Shown here: piece after piece, positions 35,211 to 45,513 of the stretch
Layout of the letters: every line of letters starts with the position of its first letter
How positions within the stretch are numbered: the stretch's first letter is position 1
Assembly: GCA_033220425.1 (NCBI GenBank)
Contig: CM065649.1
Coordinates: forward strand, 620,001 to 684,000
DNA: 64,000 bases
Direction of reading: 5' to 3'
Source: Lepraria neglecta
Taxonomy: Eukaryota > Ascomycota > Lecanoromycetes > Lecanorales > Stereocaulaceae
Notes under the pieces: model-generated
Told to the model about the DNA's origin: nothing
Database searches by the model: none
What the model saw: the letters and a program-made list of their open reading frames with translations, nothing else
Position numbers and translations under genes: made by a program

Positions 35211-35655
35211 ATGGCAGATACCACCATGGCCGAAGCCGCAAAATCTCCTCCGCCCTTCACTCCACCCCCAAACGAACCCCTCTATGGTGGCTACACACGC
35301 TTCGAGCTCGAGCTAGAAGTACCTCTCCTCCCGCCCTCCCGTCCCCTTCTCCGCCCCACTAACTTGGGTTTCCCAGTTCGTAACCCTCCTCTCCTCCCCC
35401 CTCTACCTAAACCACCTCGCCTCACTCAAGCTCCTCCAATCCCTCGACTTTATCGCATACCTTAAATATCTACAGTACTGGACGCAGTCCGAGTATATCA
35501 AATACCTCAGCTATCCGGGACCGACGCTTAAGGCGTTGGAGTTGCTGCAGGAGGAAAGATTTAGGACTGATATTTTGAGCCCGGAGGTTGTGGGGTTGTT
35601 AGTTAGGGAGGGTGTGGAGAGTAGTAAGGGGTATATGAGTGGGGAGAAGGATTGA
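35211..35655 (+). CDS. med31: Mediator subunit Med31 (Soh1)
   Basis: Med31 is a small conserved subunit of the Mediator middle module. Exons 35211-35318 and 35377-35655 give 128 aa. The 58-nt intron has a classic CTAAC branch point and TTCCCAG acceptor. It restores TRFELELE-FVTLLSSPLYLNHLA, followed by IAYLKYLQYW and YIKYLSYPGPTLKALELLQ, the near-invariant Med31 core. Without the intron the downstream part is unreadable, so a simple ORF scan sees only the first exon. An in-frame TTG upstream is disregarded in favour of ATG 35211. The window also holds Med15, from a different Mediator module. Confidence 0.93.
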
Positions 35656-36073
35656 GGAAGTGGAAGGCTGATATTAGTAATGTTGGAGAAAAATGTGCAT
35701 TATATGGGCTTGAAGGCTCATGGAGGATGGGCTACGAGCGGAGTCCGCGAAGGATGCTACAGCGGAGAAAAGCTATACGCAGCGGCTTGCAAGCGGCTGG
35801 CCCTCTATCGGTATAGTGACAGGAAAGGGGATAAAGGGCCTGCAACAACAAATCTGCGTCCCTTGATGGAAGGACATAGGCAGAACTTTCGGTCAATATT
35901 TGGTCCTAGATGACCAGATCAAAGCTTCTCGAGATATCATTATTCTTCTTCTTCGTCTTCTTCGTCGTTTTCGTCATCTTCCTCAATTTCACCCTCTTCT
36001 GCTTCCTCCTCTCATTCCTTCCAGAAGACCGCCGCGGCGTCTGCTTTTTCGCTCCTCTCCTCCCGTTAGCCTG
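35656..36073. other. Convergent intergenic region (med31 / nse3)
   Basis: About 0.4 kb. The minus strand just past the nse3 stop is Glu/Lys/Arg-coding in places (35930-36060) and may be 3' UTR or a former extension of nse3. Nothing else seen. Confidence 0.5.
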
Positions 36074-37208
36074 CTACTCCTCCTCCTCCTCCTCCTCCTC
36101 CTCCTCCTCCTCCTCCTCCTCCTCCTCCTGCTCCTCCTCTTGTTCCACCTCTTGGGTTTCCCCTTCCTCCCCTCCCTCATCTTCGCCCACCTCGTCGCCT
36201 TCTACTCTCCTTCTCTTTTCAATAACCACATCCCCCAAACTCCTCACCAGCCTCCTCTCCAATTCATCCGCCTCAGCATCTTTCTTCCCGTACACCTTCC
36301 TCACCAGCCCAGCCACGCCTCTCTCTCCGACCTCAACTCTGCCCCTCGGTCCAATCACATAGTCCACGCTTTCTTCCCCGCCACCGTCCCTTTCTTTGAC
36401 TTTGATGATGTATTGTTCTCTTTCCATGCGTTTGAGGACTTTCTCGGTTTTCTCGCCACCCAGTACATAGTTGTCTGCGTTCATACGTTTCATATGCTTC
36501 TCTAGCCTTGCCTCTGCGATACTTGATGAAGGCGAGAGGTAGATGAGCGTAAGCACGAAAGTTGTGAGGCCGACATATGACGACTCGGCGGCTGTAGAGG
36601 GAATCTGGGGAGGTGAGAGGATCTTCGGTTGGCGATAGCGGGCCGGAAGTGTGGATGTTAGAATCCATGCTTTTGAGGAGCTAGAAGATCGGGAGCCAGA
36701 GCGCGCTGCCGTGCGTTTCTGGCTAATTGTGACCTTCTCTTTTTGGGGTAATTCGGTCATCTCCATGCCAAAAACAGTGAGGAGCTGGGTTTGGGCTTCT
36801 GAGAAAACGTGCTTGAACTGGCGACCGGTATTTGGTGCCATAACTAGGTAGAATCGTAAGTCTCTAGAGCGACCCAGTGACTTGTGGCCTCAGTGTTCCA
36901 ACCTTTGGAAGTAATATCCGTTCTCCGGATGAGCTGCCTTGAATACTCGCTCGCTAATGCCAGCCGCACGAGCTTCTTCACCATTTGGTCATGGCTGCTA
37001 CCGCCTTGAGTTTCCCCATCGGCCTCACCTTCGATATCTTCGTCTACAGAAGAGGCTTCGGAGGCAGAGGGGGAGTGTCGCCGGCGCGTTGGTGGTGGGG
37101 AGGCTTCGGGCTCGGCTTGCTATTCGCTGTCAGTCAAAGACGCCAGAGGAGAGCTTGGGCCCAGAGGAAGCAGCTTACCGCTCGACGCTTGCGATTGATG
37201 ACTGGCAT
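36074..37208 (-). CDS. nse3: Smc5-6 complex subunit Nse3 (MAGE domain)
   Basis: Nse3 is the MAGE-domain partner of the Nse1 ubiquitin ligase in the Smc5-6 DNA-repair complex. The three exons are 37208-37179, 37119-36903 and 36843-36074, 338 aa. Exon 2 carries the start of the MAGE domain (MVKKLVRLALASEYSRQLIRR). Exon 3 continues it with GRQFKHVFSEAQTQLLTVFGMEMTELP, YVGLTTFVLTLIYLS and later winged-helix segments to YVIGPRGRVEVGERG. Both introns are 59 bp with GT..TAG borders. The C-terminus is unusual: about 18 consecutive Glu encoded by a GAG repeat directly before the TAG stop. The first 70 residues are acidic and Pro/Ser-rich. The N-terminal exon of ten codons is supported by phase and borders only. 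Confidence 0.82.
36077..36129. repeat. CTC/GAG trinucleotide microsatellite in nse3
   Basis: About 17-18 uninterrupted CTC (plus strand) units, with more interrupted copies up to 36140. On the coding strand it gives the poly-Glu C-terminus of Nse3. A unit gain or loss changes Glu number without changing frame. Confidence 0.95.
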
Positions 37209-38150
37209 GATTGGCTGTTGTAATCAAATCTTTGAGCAAAAGAGAGTATGGAAACGAGAAACAGCCTTGAGCAACGCGATCTATCCAACGCGACTTCAAA
37301 TGCGGAATGTTTCCGCTTTTAGCTGCTGAGGGCAGACTTGCGTACTTCGCGTGTCTTCTTGTTGAACAATAGTGGGACACAGACCTTACAGACTGAGTGC
37401 TTCCGACTGGATAACCTCTTAGTGGAGCACTGACTTTGCATAAAGCCTCTCTGGAGTGGTGGGACTGCCCTTTATCAGAAGTTCATTTAGACAGTTTGGC
37501 TGCCTGGTGCTTGTCCCTGAATGCTTATTCCTTTCAACAAGCTACTTTTGCTGCAGGAATCTAATAACCGTAATAGCCAGCCACTCGAGAACTCAAAGGA
37601 GCATTAGCGGCGAAGAGGCCATAGGAGTGTTCATACTGCTACAAACCAATGGTCCCACAGACACTGGGAGTTACTTTTTGGGATTTAGACGAATACTTTT
37701 ACTGATTTTTTTGCCGGCGTTTTGGTGTAGCTTACTGTCGGTGTACGTGTCACCCGTTTGTGTTTCCCCGATGAAACCATTGTTTCGGCTTTTCTGCAGG
37801 TCCAACAATGTCAGTGTCACTATGAGTCCAGCCATGGAAAAGCGAGAATGGTATACCGAGTTGACTCGTCGAACCGCCCATGTGCTCTTGCTTCCCGGAG
37901 GCAGTTACTGGGTCTTCAAAGATCCAGCAATCTCACGGGCGGCAAGCATGTTGTAGCACAGTTGCACGAAAATAGATCTCCCCGAAGTTCAAGATGAAAC
38001 CGACTTAGTACTTTTCATCATTAGCAGACTCATACTTTTGTGACTCTACATCTCGAGAGTATTTGCCTACGGCCAGAAACATGATTCTGTGCCTACACGC
38101 CTTTCACCACTGCCCAGCGCTCTTCTTTGATAATCGAGATCGATATAACC
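37209..38150. other. Divergent intergenic region; no gene recognised
   Basis: About 0.94 kb between nse3 and the condensation-domain gene. A 166-codon plus-strand frame at 37456-37956 has no family resemblance and I do not call it. Confidence 0.5.
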
Positions 38151-39715
38151 ATGGATACAGACCAGGAGAGTACATGTTTGAAGCCTGAAGCAGCCGAGAC
38201 AGGACTTATGTCCAACCAGAAAACCATCAGTGCTTGTGCCAAAGCATGTAATATCGACCCGAGACTGATTGAGTGCATCTACCCAGCTCATCCGGAGCAG
38301 GAACATCGCATGAACCATCACATACATAATGGAACCTACTTCGAGCAAATGGTCCTGCAGTTCGATCACATGGCTTCCGTTCAGCAGCAGAAGTTTCTCA
38401 TCAAGGTCATCGACACCATTCGCATCAAGAACTACATTCTGAGAACAAGACTTGTAAAACGCGAAAACACAGTCTACGAGGTAGTTTTGAAGGAACGAAG
38501 TCCGTGGACTACAGAAGACTACCTCAAAGGGTATTTCCGCAAGAACATCAACGTCCGCATGGGGTATGGAAGCGAGCTGTGTAGATACGCCTTGCTTGGG
38601 GATGAGCACGGCGAGACATTCTTCATCTGGACGGGTATGTCAGACACTACTTCCTTTGGGTAGTTTCCAAGCTGACAGAGTGATTTGGCGCGCCTAGTCC
38701 ACCACAGTTGCCTTGACTCATGGTAAGTATTTCCGTCAAGGACAAATTACTTACGTTGACAACATGTAGGACTTCACGCTCGATCTTCGATGATCTACAG
38801 CAGGCCTGTTCCGATCTTCGAAGTTTCTCAAACATGAATCTGCGTATGCAGTACTCGGAATACGTGGCATGGACGCGGTCCTGCAACCTTGCCAGCGCCT
38901 TGCACTTTTGGCGCTCTCGCTACAGCTTCTTTAAACAACTCGATTTCGAATTTCCGAACTTCGGCCCTCCAAAATTCTCCACCATGTCCGATGCTCAGGC
39001 ATTGCATACGCTACATTTTCCGATGCAGGAAAATAGGCCAAATATCAGCCTGTCGGTTATTGGACATGCAGCGTGGGCTCTTACGGTCTATGAGGAATGT
39101 GGAAGTTCCGACGTCGATTTCATCTCTATGAGTCCAGGCATCGAACGCATCATGGGTCCTGTCAGTGCTCGCGTGCCTATACGCATTACATTCGACAAAG
39201 ATATGACAACTGGAGGCCTACTAAAAATAATTGGGTACCAACTCCTGTCCATGGTTGGCGTTGAACACTACGCCGTCAGAGCTTTACGAGGGCAAGGTTT
39301 TAACTGGAAGAGTGTTACTCAAGGAGTCTTCCAATGGCACCCACTGCGCAGCGACGTCTTCAACAAGATGATCGTCTGCCATGATAAAGACGCTGCACTA
39401 GCCACTCTCAGATTCAGGCAAGATCTATCGACGCCGGCAAACCACGACTATGGTTTGATGGTTGACATCTGGGAAGAAGATGGCTATATCAGCATTAATA
39501 CTAGCTGGAATAGCCAACTGCTGGAGTGGAGAAAGGTTGATCACTTGATTAAAAGATTTACGACTTTGTTCACATTGATTGTTAATGGGCACGGCGAGAC
39601 TGTGGGTGAACTGATTGGCCATTGCAACGGGGTCGAAGGTGAAGCAACAGGCTTTACTACCTCTCTCTCCACTCTGAGGCATTCCTCCACCGAGTTCGAG
39701 GGATTCTCAAACTGA
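38151..39715 (+). CDS. Stand-alone NRPS-type condensation-domain protein
   Basis: Condensation (C) domains form amide or ester bonds in non-ribosomal peptide synthesis. Three exons (38151-38634, 38698-38722, 38770-39715) give 484 aa, the length of one C domain plus short ends. Splicing through the 25-nt middle exon creates VHHSCLDSWTSRSIFDDLQ. This is the His motif HHxxxDG with Ser for the Gly; both histidines, including the catalytic second one, and the Asp are kept. Later segments (MRQDLS-like, YGLMVDIWEEDGYISINTSWNSQLL) match the second half of the fold. No adenylation or carrier domain is present and neighbours do not form a recognisable cluster. Possible roles are an acyl/amide transferase acting in trans, or a relic of a larger synthetase. 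The frame is intact, favouring function. Confidence 0.72.
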
Positions 39716-40004
39716 TGTTGATCATAATTGTAATACCCGTCAACTGATGATGTCTGTTCAAACTGTCTTGCGCGCTGTCAAATCAAGTTCATCTTCTCAT
39801 TGCTACCGTTTCAACTCCGGTACCTTTCCACTTCCGTATCGCCTCTACTATCTCCACGCCCACACTACTCATGTACAATTCAACTACGCCCAATTCCACG
39901 AGCGAATGCTTACCCCACAACACACTCCCATTCATCTATCTCATACAACCTTCTACCCAATACCCCTCCCATTCATTGCCCCTTCAACGGCTTCGAGACC
40001 CGCA
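39716..40004. other. Spacer between the condensation-domain gene and a small membrane ORF
   Basis: About 0.29 kb. Contains an in-frame upstream extension of the next ORF (from ATG 39747) that I treat as untranslated. Nothing else seen. Confidence 0.4.
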
Positions 40005-40139
40005 ATGACCGACTACCTCTTTAGCATCACTACCTCAGTCTGGACCCTCTTCATTTGCACAATGGTGTCCAACTCGATAGTACTTCGATTGTCAAGGCAG
40101 CTATGCAGAAAGGATGCTATTATCTCCGAGCTGGAATGA
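40005..40139 (+). CDS. Possible micro-membrane protein 1
   Basis: A 44-aa frame, MTDYLFSITTSVWTLFICTM..., with one hydrophobic segment (residues 4-28) followed by RKDAIISELE. The same reading frame extends upstream to ATG 39747 (131 codons), but that part looks non-coding. It resembles the ORF at 40752 in layout and ending: one membrane span, then an RK-x-AII-x-EL motif. No family recognised; existence as a gene is uncertain. Confidence 0.35.
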   Translation: MTDYLFSITTSVWTLFICTMVSNSIVLRLSRQLCRKDAIISELE

Positions 40140-40751
40140 AAATTGGAGTCCGATTCCAATCATGCTTACAGCTGCCCAAGGACACACAGCTTGGCGGCTA
40201 TATCCTAGCAGTTATAGGGGGAAGGTACGAAGGAGCTTATGATTACGCATGGTGAGTGCTTGAGACTGTACCATTGGCTCACGGGGACTGACGAGATTAG
40301 TATAGAATTGTCTTCGGGTGATCTGTAAGGGAGCCTAGCTTGATGATGGCGGAGGCAGGAGCTGAAAATGACCGATTCTGTGAGTGGGGAAAGCTGCGAG
40401 CAACCTAAAGAAGCTTCTATATATTCCATCTACGTTAGAAAACCGGCTCACCCTGGTACATGATTGGTCAAGATTTTGGCAGCCTTTTTTATTTTTGAGA
40501 TCCACATGCAAATCGCCAAACTAAGCCTTTCGGGAGTAAACCTCTTTTTTTTTTCATATGCAAAAGCTTTGAAGAAAGTCTTTTCTACTCTTGAAGCATA
40601 GCAACCTTGCATTTCTCCGAATCTACATCTCATCATCCAACGGCACGCCATCTCCCACGCAATTACCTAGTTCATTGCTGCCAACATCGTCTGTTCGGCT
40701 ATTGCCCACAGCTATCGCTACTCTTACATCCGCATCCCGCTCGCCTTATCC

Positions 40752-41087
40752 ATGACGACGACGAAAATGATGCACCACGTTGTTACAATAGTAATAGGCT
40801 TTCTCTGCGGCTTCGTTGTTTTCGAATATATCCCATCGATGGCGATAGCCCCTTTTGAAAGAAAGAACGCCATCATCGCGGAGCTCAGAAAGCAACTTAA
40901 GGAGGCGCCCAGGTCGAACTCGGTACCGGGGCCGACAATGGAAGGGACAGTCGATCTTGAGAAAGGAATGCTGGAGGAAGGATCCAGGACTGAGTCCCCT
41001 CGAGGGATGTTGGCTGCGCATGATTTCCGTTTCCGTCGTGGCGTGGATACGGAAGCGGTCGTTGCTGCATATTGGAGAGGTGTATGA
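40752..41087 (+). CDS. Possible micro-membrane protein 2
   Basis: A 111-aa frame from ATG 40752 with a single hydrophobic segment (about residues 8-30, HHVVTIVIGFLCGFVVFEYI). A charged cytosolic-type tail follows, starting with ERKNAIIAELRKQLKE. The motif RK-x-AII-x-EL is shared with the small ORF 600 bp upstream, suggesting a tandem duplication of a small membrane-anchored gene. No known family. Confidence 0.45.
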   Translation: MTTTKMMHHVVTIVIGFLCGFVVFEYIPSMAIAPFERKNAIIAELRKQLKEAPRSNSVPGPTMEGTVDLEKGMLEEGSRTESPRGMLAAHDFRFRRGVDTEAVVAAYWRGV

Positions 41088-41648
41088 ATTTGGCTTACGA
41101 TAGATGGATCTCAGCCAGCGGACCTAGGGGCTCGGCGCTGACCGGTCGGATTGGCGGGCGTGCGTGGGGCTCTCAGTCCGTGCAAGGGGAGTTCTTCGGA
41201 ATAGTTTTCCATTCGTTATCCCATTATAAAAAAAAGATGCGCCGTTCTTACTTCTTGAATCTAGTTCCTTATGAACATGCTTGCCTGAAGTTCCACCGTG
41301 TGCCTAATTTTGTGCGTTTCCTGAGTCCATGATTGTACCATTTGGCACTCCTGCGGAGCGTAGCTTTGTTCCAGGAACCGGTAGGCAGACAGCTTTTGAA
41401 CATTCCGAGAACGACTCTAATATTGGGCTCAAAGCAACCACGACGCGCTCGATAAGGGGACTATGAACGGACTGTCACGAGTCAAGCCGAGAAAGTAGCC
41501 CGTGGAAGAGTATTTGGTGCGTCATACGTCCGTAATAAACGCTGCGGATTTTGTTGAAGCAATTATTAGGCTTCTCAGCTCGACCCAATGGGAGGGTTTG
41601 CTGAAACATTTCGCGTGGCTATCGCGTCTTCGATCGACGTAGTAACAT
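41088..41648. other. Intergenic; no gene recognised
   Basis: About 0.56 kb between a micro-membrane ORF and the secreted-protein gene. Nothing seen. Confidence 0.5.
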
Positions 41649-42284
41649 TTAGCATGTCTGGGGGGAAAGCCGTCTGTCAATAGCAGAATTCCTCGCCCAC
41701 AAGAATACCCCAATACTCCTCTGAGCTCCAACATAGGTCCACCCCGGCAAACTTACCCCCTTATCAAACGATACGCAATCTTCCTCCAACCTATACGCGG
41801 CATTTTGCAAATCTAAATCGGAAACCGTATCCCGAGCTTCCCTCCCTCCACTACCCTCAAGCCCAGGGATCCAGCCGTCAGAGAGATCGCACAGCATTGC
41901 AATAGTCAGAACGCAAGTATTTTGAGGCCAAGAAGCCGGAGTCCCGTATGAATCGAGAATTGTTGCTTGGCTTCCAACTTGGCGGAACTCGATTTGAAAG
42001 GGCGAGTATAAGTGGTAAGTGTCAAATTCCGTGATTGCGTTGGTGATTGCGCGGTGGCAATATCCTTGGTTGCTGGCGCTCCATGGTCGGGTTGTTCTAG
42101 GTAGCCATTGCGGGCTGTTGACACAGGTGGATAGGTTGGTATCGATGTTTTTTGAGAGGTTGAATGGGGGGTTGATGGTTGTGTAGCGCGTTGTGGCTGC
42201 TAGTGTGGAGAGTTGGAACCAGGGAAGGAGGAATGGAATAATACAAAGAGTTCTTGATGAAATGGATGACGAAGATGCCTTCAT
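41649..42284 (-). CDS. Secreted cysteine-containing protein, unknown function
   Basis: Single-exon frame of 211 aa from ATG 42284. The N-terminus (MKASSSSISSRTLCIIPFLLPWFQLSTLAA) has a signal peptide with a cleavage-type TLAA. The mature part has Cys in CVNSPQWLP, GYCHRAI, NTCVLTIAMLCDLSDGW and EDCVSF. Its CVLTIAML-x(many)-DTVSDLDLQNAA-x-LEEDCV-x-PGW-x-SIGVFLWA layout is one I associate with a conserved family of small secreted fungal proteins without assigned function. No enzyme motif. An effector-like or cell-wall role is possible but unsupported. Confidence 0.6.
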   Translation of the reverse strand: MKASSSSISSRTLCIIPFLLPWFQLSTLAATTRYTTINPPFNLSKNIDTNLSTCVNSPQWLPRTTRPWSASNQGYCHRAITNAITEFDTYHLYSPFQIEFRQVGSQATILDSYGTPASWPQNTCVLTIAMLCDLSDGWIPGLEGSGGREARDTVSDLDLQNAAYRLEEDCVSFDKGVSLPGWTYVGAQRSIGVFLWARNSAIDRRLSPQTC

Positions 42285-42794
42285 GGTGGTCAGACGGAAT
42301 CGTTGACTGGACTAGCAATCTATAGTCTAAGCTACAAAGTCATGACTGAGCGGCGATGACAGCACCACGAGGTTTCCCCCGTGGTGGAAAAGTGCTCATC
42401 GAAGATTCTTAGCGCACTTATTTGCGTCGACAATAGGCAGATGCGATGTCTGGACCCGACGCCAAGATCCCTGTCATACTCAAAACTAAGATGTGTTTCA
42501 TATCTCAAACCCTTATGATATCCAATCAACTCTAGATGCAAGTCGTCAAACGATTTGAGTCGTACTGGTTCGAGTCATGGAAGGAACGCATTCGCCTTTT
42601 ACTGGCAACGGACATGGAAAATCTCACAGTTCATTCAGAATTGTGTATTATGGCTTCTCAGAATGATGAGAAGACGATGAATGTAGTGGAAAGGGTCTGG
42701 GTGAATCCACCGACGGCTGAACCTGGGTAGAAGCCACGAGGAACATGTAGGCTGTGTGCTAGAAGTTGTTTACCTAATTCACCTATACAAAGAT
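42285..42794. other. Intergenic; no gene recognised
   Basis: About 0.5 kb between the secreted-protein gene and the GST gene. Nothing seen. Confidence 0.5.
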
Positions 42795-43671
42795 TTATTT
42801 CTTCTCCGCATCCTTCGCCTGCTCTCTCTGAATCCACTTCGCACTCTCCGCAGCATGCTTCTCCGTCGCCTCCTTATCAGCAAGCATCTCCTTCATCCGA
42901 TGCGGACTCGGCACATGTCTTCCCTTTTCGACCCCTGGTCTAGCCAACATCCTTTCATCCCACACTTTCAAGTTCGGAAACTCCTCGATATCCACGCCTG
43001 CCCACCCAGCAGCCGTCACCCAGCCCCAGTGTGCTATGTCCGCTATTGTGCACTTGTCGCCCACTAGATACCCAGATGTAGAAGTCGCGAGATGCTTGTC
43101 TAACACTCCATATAGCCGTCGTGTCTCATTCTGATACCGATTCACGCCGTAGGGTATCTTTTCTGGGGCGTACCGGTGGAAATGGCTCGCTTGACCTTGC
43201 ATGGGGCCGACGCCGGCGTTTAAGAAGAAGAGCCAGTTATTGACCTCATAACTCTCTCGTGAACCAGCTGGGTATGATATCTTGTGTTCCTCTTGGTCGT
43301 ATTGCTCGACTAGGTATTGCATTATGCTCCCTGACTCGAAGAGGCGGATTGGTTTGCCATCGGTGAAGGTGTCTGTTAGGGCGGGGATACGGCCGTTGGG
43401 GTTTATTTCTAGGAACCAGGGCTCTTTTTGGGTGTTTTTCTGAATGTCGATCTTGTGGATTGTGTAGGGGAGACTATAGAATTATGTTAGTAGAGGACAT
43501 TGGGCGGTGCATTGGATAGCATGTGATGGGGAATGAAAGGGGACAGTAGGAGCGGGGCAAAGGTGTAGGGTGTGTCTACCCAAGTTCCTCGAGAGTTATG
43601 GAGATTTTGATGCCATTAGGCGTTTGGGTTGTATAGAGATTGATATCTGGTGTTTTGCGGGTCGAAGACAT
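42795..43671 (-). CDS. Ure2-like glutathione S-transferase
   Basis: Cytosolic GSTs of the Ure2/GstA group conjugate glutathione or act as thiol-dependent reductases. Exons 43671-43580 and 43473-42795 (intron 106 bp) give 256 aa. The thioredoxin-like N-domain reads INLYTTQTPNGIKISITLEE, then KIDIQKNTQKEPWFLEINPNGRIPAL and LFESGSIMQYL (the ES pair binds the glutathione gamma-Glu). The helical C-domain has GDKCTIADIAHWGWV and a final basic tail. The splice joins EELG to LPYTIHKID. The frame is intact and of normal length. Substrate unknown. Confidence 0.87.
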
Positions 43672-44275
43672 GGCGTTGGTAACCTGCTTGGTCAATTGGT
43701 TTACACGCTGTAGCATATGTATAAAATGAGACGGCGAGAGAGAAAGTGAGAGATGTCAGATTATTATTGTATGATGAAAGAATGTATGAGATATTTAATA
43801 ATCTGGGGAGCTTCCCCACAATTCCGGTGCTTTGCGGGTTGGCATGATCTCATCGTACCGTAGCTCCCTTTCATAGTGAAGGACCCCCATTTCTCATCCC
43901 TCATCCTTCCTCCCAGTAAGAGGCACTTCGAGACCAGATGATGGGCTTGTGTGTTCCGCCATCTTGAGTGCTGGAGTGCAAGAAAAGGCTGAGATCGTAG
44001 CTCTCACAAGATTTTGGGTGCTCAATTTCGCGGAATCGCTGTCCCAAAATCAATCTCATCGCCCATAGATGAGGCCATTCGCCGGCGATGATGTCAAGTA
44101 ACCACGTGGATTTTGGTCATTATTTAAGCCAGAAATGGACTGCTCTTTGCAAAAATGCCTGTGAGACTCTTCGCCGTCTACTAATTGTGAGGAAGATCCA
44201 TTAAAGGGAATCCTCTGGATGTCGTGCGCCTGATTCGCTTGAAATTTGGCAAGGGCCCATGAAAAGCGGTGCACT
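43672..44275. other. Intergenic; no gene recognised
   Basis: About 0.6 kb between GST and the F-box-like relic. Nothing seen. Confidence 0.5.
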
Positions 44276-45513
44276 CTACCAATCTGGCTCCTCGTCGTCC
44301 CACAAGGTCTGATTAGCTGGCCCTTCCCACACCCATTCGTCGTTCGACTGTGGCGGTGCAGACCTGTCGAGCATCTCGGATCTCAGATACGCCAATAGTG
44401 CATTCATTCGGGACGGGAGCAAGTTGTTAAGCTCCTCATCTGGCTCTCCATCCTTGGACATGGCATAACGGTAGCATGCAAGCGTCCCAGGAGACTGTGA
44501 TATGCTGCTCAGACCCTTGATTTGAATGAATTCCAGCACCAATGCCTCGTTTGGGAAGTTGGCCAGTACTGCTAGAACGAGGGCATCAAATCTCAATTCT
44601 CGGAGGTGAATATTGTTGGCAATGTACATACACAGTTTGCTCCGGCTAGTGAGTCAGTCACGATTCCACTTGGAATTATCAAAGCGCTGGAGCCGGCCCC
44701 AAAGTTCCAATCGAATCCGTCGTACACTCTGGCGTGCTCTGCATGAAATATGCTGTAAGAAGGAAATGCCATCGTCACCACAACCTTCGAAGCTGAAACA
44801 GTGAAATTGGTACAGCAAAGGTTCGGCTTCATTAAAGACCTGGCGGTTGGTTCGTATTAAGGCAGTAGCGATGTCTTTTAACCTGGAATAGGCCCGACCC
44901 TGGTAATAATATGTGAACCTCAGAATGGGTGCCTGTGTCGATGGTCTCGCAGTATCTTCGGATTCGCCGCCTTCGGCACCTTCATCGGATGGAGTAAAGA
45001 TCTCAAGCACATGGTCTCCGTCAACCAAGGCGTAATGGTAGGCTTTGAGCCGGATCTCGAAAGGGAGCCTAAACCATGGAAACGGTCTGCGGTCATTTTG
45101 AAGACGCTGTCTCGCGTCTCGGAGCGTCACAGCTCGTTGTGCTATGTAGTCTGCGTCATACTGTAAGGATTGGAATTAGCAAGGAGCCTGACATATTGAC
45201 CGCTTAAGAATCGGACGAACCAGAGCCCGTTGGAAACGACCATGCTGACGACTTCCCGCCCCGCAGTTATGGAAAAGGGGCCCGTCGTCGTCGTCCTAAT
45301 GGTGTGCAAAGAAAGTTCTCCCCGCGTTTTTGTCAATTTCGAGGCCAAATTGGGTCCTTAAGAGGAGACAGAGGTGTTCGCGACCGTCTCGATCATTTGC
45401 TCGAGCAATGTACCACAGCTGGTCTTTGAGATTGAAGTCAGGTGTGGCTTTGTCAGCTAGCATCTTGGCGACCTGATCACAGCTGAAATGTCTGGGTCGA
45501 GGCTAGAAGCCAT
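44276..45513 (-). pseudogene. F-box-like protein gene with broken frame
   Basis: The minus strand reads MASSLDP at 45513, then a frame change, then DQVAKMLADKATPDFNLKDQ. Further on come a fungal F-box-type segment (FPWFRLPFEIRLKAYHYALV) and LRFTYYYQGRAYSRLKDIATALIRTNRQVFNEAEPLLY. After WNRD an in-frame TGA (44654-44656) is followed without shift by LTSRSKLCMYIANNIHLREL and 100 more residues. The R-T-N-R-Q-v-x-x-E-A-x-P-L-L-Y pattern is typical of the many fungal proteins annotated with F-box or similar domains. An intron near 45165 (acceptor TTACAG) is likely. Gene borders are approximate. The stop and shift suggest decay, but readthrough or a sequencing error at the TGA cannot be excluded. 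Confidence 0.55.

Noticed and set aside
35900-36505. 201-codon plus-strand frame rich in Leu and Ser
   Set aside because: Antisense to nse3; the Leu/Ser runs come from the trinucleotide repeat.
37456-37956. 166-codon plus-strand frame
   Set aside because: No family resemblance, odd composition and no splice context; likely random.
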